Shown: in pieces, positions 54,090 through 64,000 of the stretch | Numbering within the stretch: position 1 is the stretch's first letter | Layout: every line of letters begins with the position of its first letter | Source of the DNA: Aurelia coerulea | Lineage: Eukaryota; Cnidaria; Scyphozoa; Semaeostomeae; Ulmaridae | Direction: 5' to 3' | DNA: 64,000 bases | Assembly: GCA_039566865.1 (NCBI GenBank) | Contig: CM076949.1 | Span: 14,237,501-14,301,500, forward strand | Program-made: the position numbers and the translations under genes | The notes under the pieces: generated by a model | What the model saw: only the letters and a program-made list of their open reading frames with translations | What the model was told of the DNA's origin: nothing | Database searches by the model: none

Positions 54090-55857
54090 CCTTATTTTAA
54101 CCAGGGGGGAGGGGCGTTTTTCGCCCCCCTATCAGATTTTTTTAATAGCTCCAAAACGATGCCACCTACAATGCTGAAACTCGTTGATTTTTCCTAAAAT
54201 TTAGGTGGCAATCAGAAAATAGCAATTTCAATACCTATTGTTTGACCACGTGACTACCACATGCCCATATTTGGAGAGTGGTCACAAAGAATTTCTTCAA
54301 AACGGCTCTAATTTCTTCCTTTGTTACTAAATCTCAACAATATATATACCATTCGATTTGTCTCGACGAGTACTTTCATTTGATATATAATTTATTCATA
54401 TTTGCTGACATCAGCAGTTTATTATTGATATGACGTCATCAATCTTTATGACGTCATATCCTTAATGAATGATTAATTTTTCATGCAAAACTGATGGAAT
54501 TACATCAAATATCGATGAAGGTACTTGATTTCACCAATAATATGCGAAATTAATAGTTTTAAATCATAATGTTTGAGCTAACAATTTTGCATTGAATCAA
54601 ATGTTCATTATTTAATTAGTTAATTTACTAGAAACCACAAATATCCGTATGAAACCATATGAAACTACAAATTCATTATATCAAGCAGGTATTTGGATGG
54701 TTTTTTGCCAATTTTATCTAGTTACCGGGTGCGCCAAAATAAACTATGCACTTTTGGCAGGCCACGATAAATCGTACACAGGACCGATTTGGAAGATTTA
54801 TGACTTAATCTTTAGCAGAAAGCCTGAATTAGATTCTAGGATTTTTTGAAAATTTTTCTGTTATCAGTTTTTAGAGCTACAAGCGAGTTTCTTTAAATTT
54901 TCGTTTTCGAAAACACTGAAAACGATCAAAAAACGTAGATCAAATTTTCTAAAGAATCGACGTGAATGGACAAAGAGAAAACTTTTTCATGGTGATTTGA
55001 GATTTAGAAATCGATTAATTGTAAGCTGCTGTACGAGAGCTCGTACTATCTTGAGAGAAATGTAATAATATTCTCAAGGATACAAAGAACTGTCTTTTCT
55101 TTTGTGATGTCATTGAATTTATGCTTTGGTGCATGTTGTGTTCCTGGGTCAAGGGGGTTAAAAAGACAAGCGAGGAAGCGTCATGAGGCCAGCAAGCATG
55201 GAGTCTTGTTACAGTTTTTATTTTGTGACGGCTTTTGGGGCGGCACTTGATTGCAACTATTACAGAATTTCGCAACAGGCCAATCATTGAAATAACTCTC
55301 GTGCAGAAGTTTACAACAATTAATTTCAGATCCCCAAATCACGTTGAAAACGTTTTCTCTTTGTCCATTCATGTTGAGTCTTTAGAAAATTTGATCAACG
55401 TTTTTGATCGTTTTCAGTGTTTTCGAAAACGAAAATTTAAAGAAACTCGCTTGTAGCTCTAAAAACTGATAACAGAAAATTTGCAAAAAATCCAAGAATC
55501 TAATTCAGTCTTTCTGCTAAAGATTAAGTTATAAATCTTCAAAATCGGTCCAGTGTACGATTTATCGTGGACTGCCAAACGTGCATAGTTTATTTTGGCG
55601 CACCCGGTATTTGCTACTAATGGGCCCTTTTCTGCAAATAGCTCGATTTTCTCAAAATTTGCATTGTTTTGGTTGCCTAGCAACAAATCACGCGACTATT
55701 GATCGATTGGTACTACTTTTAGATTCTCCTTTGTTCAATTATGACACAGTGCAAGTTTCATTGTCATAGCTGTTATACTTGCGGAGAAAAACAGGGGGGG
55801 GGGGCCAAAAACGCCCCCCGGTAGAAAATCACTTTTTTTTACCCGGTTAAAATAAGG
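54090..55857. mobile_element. TTAA-type MITE copy M4 (with a nested MITE)
   Basis: TTAA at 54086-54089 and 55858-55861. Ends CCTTATTTTAACCAGG and CCCGGTTAAAATAAGG. Close relative of M3: the same internal phrases (TGACCACGTGA..., TGCTGACATCAGCAG, paired TGACGTCA near 54430-54455). Net length without the nested element is about 885 bp, equal to M3. Confidence 0.95.
54725..55607. mobile_element. Mariner-type MITE (CCGGGTGCGCC ends), nested in M4
   Basis: 883 bp with TA duplicated at 54723-54724 and 55608-55609; M3 has the empty site. Ends CCGGGTGCGCCAAAATAAAC and its complement, with inverted arms of about 285 bp (for example ATTTTCGTTTTCGAAAACAC). Middle portion single-copy, no gene. Confidence 0.95.
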
Positions 55858-55861
55858 TTAA

Positions 55862-56532
55862 GGCCAACTATTTACAAAAAATACATATAATATTACAAGT
55901 GAAGATGTAATTTACAATAAAAAACCTAAATTGGGATAAAAGTGTTTACATAATCTGCAGTTGCGGGCTTGGCATTGATGGGCTTTGATAAGCCTTTTGA
56001 AAATCTGAAGGGAATCTGAATTTTTCAGTTCTGGTGGTAGTGTCCCCCATGCTTTTTTCCCCATATATCTGACTGTATCGATTCCAAGGCAAGTTGTTTT
56101 CGCCTTTGGTAGTTGTAGTTTATCAGAACACCTTAGGTTGTAAGGCATTTCTCTTTCCTCAAAAATTTGCTTCATAAAGCTGGGATTTAGATCATATTTT
56201 GTTTTGTAGATCTCTACCATGAGCAACTGCAGGTTCCTATGATGAACGGTTACCGAATTATCCATTTCTAACAATTTTTCAAAGCTAGAAACATTGTCCT
56301 TGTATGCAATTCTTAGGGCCCTTTCATGTATCCTGTTTATCTTATTATTCAAATTTCTATCGTGAAACATCCAAATCAGCGAGCAATAACTAAACTGGGA
56401 CATAATGAATGTTTTCATCAACAGTTTTAGTTTCTCGGGCTCCATGAAGATTGACTTCCAACAAGGACCAGGACAGGTAATGCTTTGAGCCGGACTCACC
56501 AGAACATGCAACATATTTGGACCCCATTTCAA
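55862..56532 (-). pseudogene. LINE-F fragment, post-RT C-terminal part
   Basis: Minus-strand, 5'-truncated. MKTFIMSQFSYCSLIWMF, NRIHERALRIAYKDN, LQLLMVEIYKTKYDLNP, FEEREMPYNLR, and a Cys-rich end CQARNCRLCKHFYPNLGF. Same family as LINE-D. It interrupts the mariner-type transposase, and M4 abuts its 3' end. Confidence 0.85.
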
Positions 56533-56967
56533 TCAAGGAAGCCTTGACACTAGAGAATATCTGAGAATCGTACGATACAGCGTGATACAACGAGAGTTCA
56601 GAAAGCAAAACATGGATCAAGGTGTTACCTGGTGGCAACAGGATGGCGCACCCGCTCACATCAGCAATGCTTCAATGCGGTATTTAGGGGGGGGGCAGTT
56701 TCCTGGAAAGGTGATGAGCAAAAGAGGTGATTGGCCTTGGCCCCCACGTTCCCCTGACCTTACAGTATCCGACGTTTTATATGGGGATATCTAAAGTATA
56801 AAATTTGGGAAGAAAACCAACCGCAAAACCTTGAACAGCTTCGACAGGCAATAACGAGAGAAATGCATGCTATTCCATTGCAGATGATACAGAACGCTTT
56901 TGATGCCATGATGACACGCTGTAGATCTTGCCTGGACAATGGAGGAAATAACATTCCTAACGAATAG
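56533..56967 (+). pseudogene. Mariner-type transposase, C-terminal catalytic part
   Basis: Resumes after LINE-F: GVTWWQQDGAPAHIS (second catalytic Asp), FPGKVMSKRGDWPWPPRSPD, then LTVSDV with the third Asp, and, after a frame change near 56790 at the Gly-Tyr-Leu-Lys point, EENQPQNLEQLRQAITREM, LQMIQNAFDAMMTRC, stop TAG at 56965-56967. A G run near 56690 may also have slipped. Spacing of the last two Asp fits mariner-type DDD enzymes. Not functional. Confidence 0.85.
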
Positions 56968-57464
56968 CTGTCAGTTATTTCGAAAAATAAAGCGTTCCAG
57001 TATAGTTTAAACCCTGTTGATGATAAATTCCAATCAGTGAGAATTCAATTGAAATGTGAAATTTGAATATGACTAACTTTCTCCGAAATTTCCTGTGTTC
57101 TGTGCTCCAAAACGAGTTCGCTCTGTAAACTTAAGAAACAAATTTTCATTGAAGGTAAGGGAACATAGGTCTTTCTTTGTAGAAAAATGAGGTTGTTTCG
57201 TATTCTGCATAATCAATGGGCAGTTAAAAATACGTATTTTAGTGTAGAACTCAAAAATTATGTTTATTATCGATTGGATGTGACCAGTCCCAGACGAAAA
57301 TAATCAAGAAATTGTGCCTTTTTCCTTAAACTAGATTTGGGCATCTGATTATTCTTTCGTCAATTTTCTGCTCAAAATAATCATTAATCATTATTATCTG
57401 CACTGCAGCAGAAAGTTAAGAAATTTGCAAATGGAGAAACGTCTTTATCAGTAGCCCTTTACCC

Positions 57465-57914
57465 CCGGGGGGGGGGGTACTCCAATTATGGCCTGACAAG
57501 GGAGTCCAGTCAGGGTTAAAGAGGGCCAAAGCAAAAATTTTGAAAAATACCCTCAAATGGTAGTATCTTTTTATAGAAACCCCTAAATGGTAGTTCGTGG
57601 ACCAAAAATTGGGACATTTGGTAGCGTCTGGTAGCAAACATTTTCTGCAGTTTTTTTAAATTTTCTATTTCAAAAATTGATTGAACAAAGCAAAAAAATT
57701 TCAGAATTCAATGATAATTACTGCTGCAACGACCATATTGCCGTGCGGAGGAGCCTACTGAGTTGAAATCTTATAACTGACCAGGAATCTTGGAATACCT
57801 CCTGATTGGTAGTATATGTTTGACAGATAGGGCCATTTCGTAGCCATTTCGTAAGACCCTCAAACCGACTGGACCCCCCTGTTAGGTCATAATGGAAGTA
57901 CCTCCCACCCTGAA
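57465..57914. mobile_element. 450-bp MITE with 9-bp target duplication (G-run end)
   Basis: CCTTTACCC is repeated at 57456-57464 and 57915-57923. The left arm of the mariner element has the empty site (CCTTTATCC on its complement). Inverted ends: GGGTACTCCAATTATGGCCTG at the left pairs loosely with GGTCATAATGGAAGTACCTC at the right. Internal AAATGGTAGT motifs. No gene. Confidence 0.85.
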
Positions 57915-57966
57915 CCTTTACCCAGCTTTTTTCCCGGTTTTTTCCACAGTAAGAGGCCGCCGACAA

Positions 57967-58715
57967 TTACTTTCCGTCACTCATCGCGGCCCTTGGGCCG
58001 CGATCATCGAAACACCCTACCCCCCCCCCTGTGATCGCGGCCCAAACAATTTTCTTTGTTTGTTTCACAAGTTCAGGCCTACTGCTTTAGGTATTCATTG
58101 CCTTCATAATTAGGTCCAGACATCATCAATTTTATCATCAACTTTGAGACGAAACATGAGACCAATTTTGTTTAATGTTGTTGTAATCTGTTTGAAGGAC
58201 GACTATTCTTTGCCACTTCCTGCCGCTATTGCTGCTTCATTAAAGGAATTGAGTCCATCTATATAGCTGAGCTTTAACGCTATGCTGACAAACTGCTGAC
58301 GGCCTTTTGTTATCGCACAATCGTGCTAAAGTCATTAGTAGTGGAGACCAAAGATTTCTTAATCCTTGCATTATCCTCGGAAATTTCTTTGGTTTCATTT
58401 CAATGGCGATTAAATCACAACTTTTGTTTTATGATTGAAAAGAAGCTGATATTGGTCATGAACGCGCTATTTATGCGGACTCAATGCCTTTAATATTGAG
58501 CCTGCACACATAGAATATGTTGCAGCTCACTTTATAGCAACGCTAATACTCAAATTATGACATATTTCCAAATTGTACGTTTTTTATTCATAATATACTT
58601 TCTTCAATTTCTTAATGTGATATTTCGTCACGCAAACACAACCTATCATGGCTTTTACCGGAACCCCCTGACCCCCATCACGGCCAAAGGTCGCGATGCG
58701 TAACGAGAAGTAATT
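57967..58715. mobile_element. 0.75-kb MITE with CATCGCG ends
   Basis: Left end AATTACTTTCCGTCACTCAT then CGCGGCC; right end GGTCGCGATGCGTAACGAG then AAGTAATT. ATCGCGGCCCTTGGGCCGCGAT near 57982 is a near-perfect palindrome. An 8-bp imperfect target duplicate (AGGCCGCC and AGGCCCCT types) is possible. Absent from the left arm. No gene. Confidence 0.65.
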
Positions 58716-59268
58716 ATCAAAGGCCCCTAAAGTCAGTTGTGCCCCTCCGCTTCTCACTGCCCAATTTAGAGAAGCATCGATTTCAAAAGTTGCTACTGAC
58801 CAATTTCGGCCTAAGTGATATTTGCCGCTCTTTGGACAACAGGAATATCATAACAAAAAGTGAACTCGAATATAAATGAGAGCAAATAACGCATCAATAA
58901 AGCAAGATGTTTTTGAAATGCTTCACGGAAGATCTGTACTTGCTAGGTGCCTCGAATGAAAGGCTTGCATGTGTCAGGAATAGTTATAATGACGTGCGGC
59001 TCGCAGGTCTTCGCGTCACAAAGTCCTAAATCTACACGCTTGTTTAGAATATTTGCTCAATTCCCAACACGCATTAATTTAAATTAGCTATCGAGTATAA
59101 TTTCAAAGAAATGATTAAACTACTGAGAGTATCTGTATTAATAAAAATGACATTAAACTTACGCAATCATTGAACGACCACTCGTGCTACAGAATGTACA
59201 TCATCCATTTCCAAATTCCCTGGTCATTTCGAAGAGCATTCCCTTTGTTCTGCCAAACTCAATCTGTA

Positions 59269-59500
59269 GTGCAGTGATACCCTGGCAAGAGTTTTTAAAA
59301 AAACTAGGGATCTGCGATTTTGTGGTTTCCGATGATTTTTCTTCCATTTTATAGCGAAATTTCACGACAGTTGCTTCATCTCACGTGCGCTCCCAGTCAA
59401 AACACACTAATGTAAACACAAGTTTAACTACCACTCCCAGAATGCATTGCGCGTCGCGCGGCATGTGACGTAATCATGGGAATGGCCTATTTGATCACTG
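59269..59500. promoter_or_regulatory. Promoter-like insert with ZNF143-type motif and CRE
   Basis: About 230 bp present only in the right mariner arm (the left arm runs from CTGTAGG straight to TTGATCACTG). It contains ACTCCCAGAATGCATTGCG at 59433-59451, preceded by ACTACC: this matches the ZNF143/STAF promoter element. It is followed by GCGTCGCGCGGC and TGACGTAA (59466-59473), an ATF/CREB site. No gene starts nearby. It could be a captured promoter or a small transposon. Confidence 0.45.
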
Positions 59501-59711
59501 TTTTTCAACGCTTTTGGGAAGTCTGCAGGCCAAAAACTTTCAAGAAATCGTTAATTCATCAATAAATTGGATCCGAAAAATCTACAAAAAATATCCCAGA
59601 ATAATATAAGGTATTGACAAAAGATTAAATAAAAAATAACTAAAACGGCCTAGTGTGTGATTTATCCTGGCCTGTCGAAAGTGGGAACTTTTTTCTGGCC
59701 CACCCAGTGTA

Positions 59712-60395
59712 TTCAATTAAAAATCTACAATACATGTTACAGACTACTTTACCTACAAACTACTTTACAATACTACAAGGACGATGCCACGAGGAGCAAA
59801 CGTCTATGTCTACCCCATGGCATTGTTAAAATAAATGCTAAACTGCATACAATTTTACATAGATGCTATAAAAAATGCTACAAACAGTAAAAAGAAAAAA
59901 GAAAAAGGATGACTGTGGCCTGTCTGACATTAGATGTCTGGTCGGGGCTGTAATTGTCCATAAAATTTAAATTTTGATTTGGACCTGACATCTAATGTGA
60001 GACAGAAATTGCAAACGAAAAGAAAATTTACTTCAGGCAATTGGTGGGCACTTGTTGGTATGACATGTGACTGAAAATTGATATGATCTTAGTCAAACCG
60101 ACCAGTATTGTGGATGAATCGTATAGTAAGTTCGAGTATATTTCTATTCAGGTCATTAGACAGGTCTTGGTCATTATATAATAAAAGGTGCATTAGAAAA
60201 TCGTTTGAAAGACTGGTGATATCAGCAAATGGTCGCAGTTGATCCGAAACCCCAGCGAGAAGATCTCGTCGTTGAATGTCAAATGAAGGGCAAAGCAACA
60301 AAAAGTGCTCCATTTCCTCAATACCGTCATGCGTTGGGCACTCAATACCGAAAACTACCTTAGACTGACCAGAATTCAGTACAATTTGCCACAAC
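59712..60395 (-). pseudogene. LINE-G fragment, C-terminal zinc-knuckle region (minus)
   Basis: 60089-60394 encodes CPTHDGIEEMEHFLLLCPSF and DLLAGVSDQLRPF, the Cys/His knuckle and tail of a LINE ORF2. The rest to 59712 is AT-rich 3' UTR. No RT part. Confidence 0.65.
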
Positions 60396-60399
60396 TACA

Positions 60400-60780
60400 G
60401 ACTTGCACCGTCACTCTCGATCTTTAAAACAAAGCTGCTATCCATTATTCGCCCCCCTGCAAAATCAGTTTTTGGGATCCATGACCCATCAGGTCTATCC
60501 TGCCTTACTCAGTTAAGAGTTGGTCTCAGCAAGTTAAACTTTCATAAATTTAAACACAATTTTAGAGACACCATAAATCCTATGTGTCCTACGAATGATG
60601 GAATAGAGGATGCGGAACACTTTTTCTTGCTCTGCCCTTCTTTTTCTTACAACTTTTACTTTATGGCGGCAAACATCTCATTAATGAGCTAAATAGAAAG
60701 ATAATGGAGTTAACGCTGCGTTATATCCATAACACTGGTCAATTTGATTAATATAATTTCAAATACGGTTTTTCGCAACA
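60400..60780 (+). pseudogene. LINE-G fragment, C-terminal zinc-knuckle region (plus)
   Basis: Opposite-strand partner of 59712-60395: LRVGLSKLNFHKFKHNFRD, then MCPTNDGIEDAEHFFLLCPS, with stops soon after (about 60690). The two fragments are head to head, so either two insertions or an inversion occurred. Confidence 0.6.
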
Positions 60781-60882
60781 CAGCCACCATGTTACCTCAC
60801 CGTTACCTAGTCCCTTCTCGCATATTTTCTTTCTTTGTTAGTCGCTTCTTGTATTTCTTTGTAATGTTAAAGTCTATCTTAA

Positions 60883-61754
60883 CCCTAATCCTACCGGGCT
60901 TTTTTTGATCTAACATAGCCGGGGGGGGGGTGCTTTCCACCCCCCCTCTATAAATAGCCGTAGACTAATGGGAAATCATTGAAACTTGGCAAGGGCGTAG
61001 TCCTAGCTATTCTTAGCCGATTGGTAGTTTTGGGCGTGGCCACCTCATTAGGTGACGTCACTATGACGTCATAATGCCGGAAAATGTCAAAATATATGGA
61101 TTTCCGGCTTATTTGTTCTAAAAACGGAATAAAGGTAATCTGAATGACTTTTTCCATTCTTATTTGGCGTATTATTCATTTCCAATTCAAATATGATGCA
61201 TATGAGTGTTTTCAGACTGTTATTTTGGAAGAAAATGACAAAAATTGATGACGTCATAACTAAAAACTGTGTTTTTCTGCCAAAAATTGATAATAATTAG
61301 CTCAAAATGCTTTTAAAGTATTGCATAACGCAATTCTATGCATTTTTAACAAAATCTATCGGAAAAAACTTCAAAATTTGACAAAATGATCCAAAATGGC
61401 GGCCAGAGTGACGTCATCATTTAAGAATGCTGACGTCAGCAAAATCCATTGTTATTGACAACAATAGAAAGCTAATTGTTTGCTGATTCTTTTAAAGTAC
61501 ACTAGTCAACGTTTGGAACTAATTAAGGGAGTAAAAATATCAAAATCATTAATTTTGCCAATATCTTCGTCCAAATATGGTAGTGTCACCTGTCACGTGA
61601 CACCTATTGTTCAAAAAGTTAATTGTCAAAATGTAGCTAATAGATAGTTAGTAATTGTCAGAGAGTTTGAGGGTCATAGCTTTTGTCGTTAAAGAATGCT
61701 CTGCAAAAAACCGACAGGGGGGTGGAAAACACCCCCCCCCCGGTAGGATTAGGG
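60883..61754. mobile_element. TTAA-type MITE copy M5 (872 bp)
   Basis: TTAA at 60879-60882 and 61755-61758. Ends CCCTAATCCTACCGGGC and ...CCGGTAGGATTAGGG. Hairpins GGGGGGGTGCTTTCCACCCC and GGGGGGTGGAAAACACCCCC. Five CRE-like palindromes (TGACGTCA near 61051, 61062, 61247, 61410 and GCTGACGTCAGC near 61430) and GTCACGTGAC near 61595. Confidence 0.95.
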
Positions 61755-61758
61755 TTAA

Positions 61759-62889
61759 ATTAGACGTTACACGTGAAAGTTCAACGAAAACTTGCCACGA
61801 GGGAGCAAATTTAATTGCTTCTTTTTCGAAAATTTATGACGTCTAACTTGAGATAGACTTAAGGTTTTTTGTTTGTTTGTTTGTCTTTTTTATCTTATTT
61901 TCATTAAGGCTGCGAATTTGCCATGTATTTTTGCTATCCGTGGCATTCGTCCTTGTAGTATAGTAAAGTAGTTTGTAAGTAGCGTTAGATAAGTACCTTG
62001 CATTGTAAAATTTTGATTGAATATAAAAAAAAGAATTACAGAGCAAGTAATTTGTAGCTTATAACGTAATTTGTGTGTGGCTGCCACGCCTTGTGACGTC
62101 TCAGTGACGTGACGAAGCTGAACATCTGTGAAAATTAGGCTTCCAAGCTAAATTAGAGTTGAAAGGAGATTTTGCATGAACTTTTTGCAGTTTTTGGTCC
62201 AATTCATCAACATATTTGATAGAAGAATGTTATTTTGAACGACATTGAAAACGATCTATAACAAGAACCGAAACCTGGTAAGTCATCTGAAATAATGGAC
62301 AAATTACAGATTCTACAATTCTACAATTTCAAATGAGCAACGCCCTTTTACCTTCGATACAATGTTGCTTGGATGTGTTCAGCTTCAAGATGCCAACTAG
62401 CATTGTTTTGGGGGTTAAAGGGGATGGTGGAAATATAAGATTGAGAAGGACTGTGAAAATCAGCAAACAACTAACTTTGTTCCAAATATTTTGTCCAGGA
62501 TTGTAGTCTGACTAGTGTTAAAATGTATTGAATTGATTGTAGTCTCGAAGAAAGATTTTCGTAATCTGGGGACAATTGATTCTCAGGGATAAGGGATCAG
62601 TTACCATTCATCTGTAGGGCTATTCAAACAAGGAAGTAATTGAGGCCACAATATAATGTATTGCCCCAGGGTTACCCCTGAAACATTATCTCGAGGTCAT
62701 GCGGGAAACTGGCCTCCTTACCGTAATTAAGATCATCAGAGCTCATTAGGAAAAAAATGCCAGTGAACTCTATGCTAGGCTGTCCAGTCTAGTGCAGACG
62801 CCAAATAAACAGCCAGAAAATTTCCTTCTCCGAGCTTTGAACCTCAGAGAGAATATTAATTGTGCTTCAAAACAAAAGGGTAGTAAACT
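61759..62889. other. Non-coding interval with MITE remnant M8
   Basis: 62075-62290 (GTGTGGCTGCCACGCCTTGTGACGTC...) is the inverse of part of M2 (about 45140-45310), a TTAA-MITE internal fragment. The rest is AT-rich with no recognised gene or repeat. Confidence 0.5.
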
Positions 62890-63208
62890 AATCAAAATCA
62901 AAATTAAATCAAACTTATTTACTATTGGTTGGCTTCTAGTTAACAACGACTAATTAACACCAACTATTTACAATACAAACTTTAATAAAACAAGATACAA
63001 AACCCTAAATTTAGTGCAAATGTAGCACGTGCAGTTAATGCCATCCCAGCAACGTATTGCCTTTTTTAATTTCGCTAGAGAAGTTGTCAATTTCGGGTCA
63101 TCATTAAGAATATTCCACAGTACACTCCCTCTAAAGGATAGGGGATTTATTCCATAACGCTGAGAACTCACTGAAGGGAGCCTGCATAGTTCCGTAGTTC
63201 GAAGGTTT
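62890..63208 (-). pseudogene. LINE-H fragment, extreme C-terminus
   Basis: Minus strand 62968-63171: SQRYGINPLSFRGSVLWNIL, then LKKAIRCWDGINCTCYIC, the C-terminal Trp/Cys-rich block of CR1-like LINEs. An AT-rich 3' UTR extends to about 62890. Confidence 0.75.
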
Positions 63209-63210
63209 TG

Positions 63211-63359
<149 letters not shown>

Positions 63360-63416
63360 AATTTCTTTTACGTTGGCAAAAAAGTAAAAAATATATATAG
63401 CTAATAAGCTAATTAA

Positions 63417-64000
63417 CCCTATCCAGACTAGGCTTTTTGAAACTTTGGGGAGACTAGGGGGGGCACAAAGTGCCCCCCCTGGTTTTTCATAGAATCATAA
63501 GTGCTAGAGACTTGAAACTTGGCACAAGTAACAAACATGATAAGGCAAACAAGATGATGTGATTTGTTTTTGTTTATGTCACGTGATTAAGTGCTGACGT
63601 CAGAAACATAGAGGGATTATATCTTTGTAATTCTTATTTTGAAATTGTTGCTTTGAAACGCTAATTTTTTTGCTGATGTCAGCATTTATTTATTTTATAC
63701 GAAAAAAAGAGCGATTTTTGTCCAAAATTTATTATAAATTACTTTTAAAAATAGCAAAAAATGCTAAATATACATAAAAATACCTGCTGCATCATATTAT
63801 GTTACTCATTTTTCTAAAAATGAACCATAACATAGTTTTTCGTCAGTACGCATGCGCAACAACCAATTGTTGATGACGTCATCAAAAATCAATAAACTTT
63901 ATATCAAATGAAAGCTTATTTCAAGACGAGCTCAAAAATGTTTGTCTCATTGTCATAGAGCCAGTGGTTCCAAAGCTATGACTTAAACGGTAATTTTTTT
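63417..64000. mobile_element. TTAA-type MITE copy M6 (right end outside window)
   Basis: TTAA at 63413-63416, then CCCTATCCAGACTAGG and hairpin GGGGGGGCACAAAGTGCCCC. GTCACGTGAT near 63577, GCTGACGTCAG near 63593, TGCTGATGTCAGCA near 63672, TGACGTCATC near 63874. Closest to M1. Confidence 0.9.

Larger units (their letters stand above)
50444..59709. mobile_element. Mariner-type element with ~1.2-kb inverted repeats, carrying nested insertions
   Basis: TA at 50442-50443 and 59710-59711. The left end CCGGGTGAGCCAGAAAAAAG and its complement at the right (CTTTTTTCTGGCCCACCCAG, one end slightly mutated) open inverted arms. These pair from the tips to about 51655 on the left and back to about 57000 on the right, after removing three right-arm insertions. 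A broken DDD transposase lies between the arms. Without the insertions the element would be about 3.7 kb. Confidence 0.85.
57000..59709 (-). repeat. Right inverted arm of the mariner-type element
   Basis: Complement of 50444-51655, interrupted by three inserts (57465-57914, about 57967-58715 and about 59269-59500). Ends at CCCACCCAG before TA at 59710. Confidence 0.8.

Overview
This is a retrotransposon- and MITE-rich stretch of an animal genome. It has introns (GT donors and AG acceptors), one exon of a cyclic-nucleotide-gated cation channel, and metazoan-type mobile elements: Ty3/Gypsy, Penelope-like elements with a GIY-YIG domain, several LINE clades including an R4/Dong type, mariner, hAT-like and TTAA-type MITEs. 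There are no bacterial operons, rRNA or convincing tRNA genes. The mix of Penelope elements, R4/Dong, mariner and G-run MITEs suggests a marine invertebrate, and I favour a cnidarian. That placement is inference, not proof.

Layout. 1-5.4 kb: the end of a TTAA MITE, hAT-like MITE debris with a 124-bp tandem repeat, and one possible small exon. 5.4-9.8 kb: a complete, apparently young Ty3/Gypsy element (192-bp LTRs, 5-bp target duplication, one intact gag-pol ORF). 10.4-25.6 kb: a four-level nest. Penelope copy PLE1 is split by a foldback element whose inverted ends are arrays of a ~160-bp repeat. One of those arrays is split by LINE-A (ORF1 with CCCH fingers, ORF2 with endonuclease and RT). 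LINE-A is in turn split by LINE-B (9-bp target duplication) and by a GC-rich insert. 25.6-36 kb: a chain of retroelements joined by (AAT)n microsatellites: PLE1, PLE2, PLE3, an R4/Dong-type LINE, then a CR1-like LINE. PLE2 and PLE3 share a near-identical core and the same loss of a catalytic Asp in the RT box (YIYD for YIDD).

38.6-42.05 kb: a 3.46-kb palindromic element with a 10-bp target duplication, itself holding a second palindromic insert with its own 10-bp duplication. 42.78-44.07 kb: the only convincing host exon, minus strand, coding for the N-terminus to pore of a CNG channel with a TIGG filter like CNGB subunits. Later exons are not seen, so 1-42 kb may lie in or beyond its intron. 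44.3-50.3 kb: mariner-type and TTAA MITEs, LINE remnants and a hAT-like MITE. 50.44-59.71 kb: a mariner element with unusually long (~1.2 kb) inverted repeats and a broken DDD transposase, carrying at least six later insertions. 59.7-64 kb: LINE remnants, two more TTAA MITEs and a long (ATT)n.

Most coding potential belongs to mobile elements and most of it is broken. The Gypsy polyprotein and LINE-A ORF1 are intact, and PLE3 has a long open frame but a damaged RT site. The least ordinary signals are the foldback-with-LINE nest, the PLE2/PLE3 mosaic, the (AAT)n-bounded retroelement chain, a TTAA MITE family whose copies carry CRE (TGACGTCA) and CACGTG palindromes plus a shape-conserved G/C hairpin, and a ZNF143-like promoter motif inside a mariner arm.
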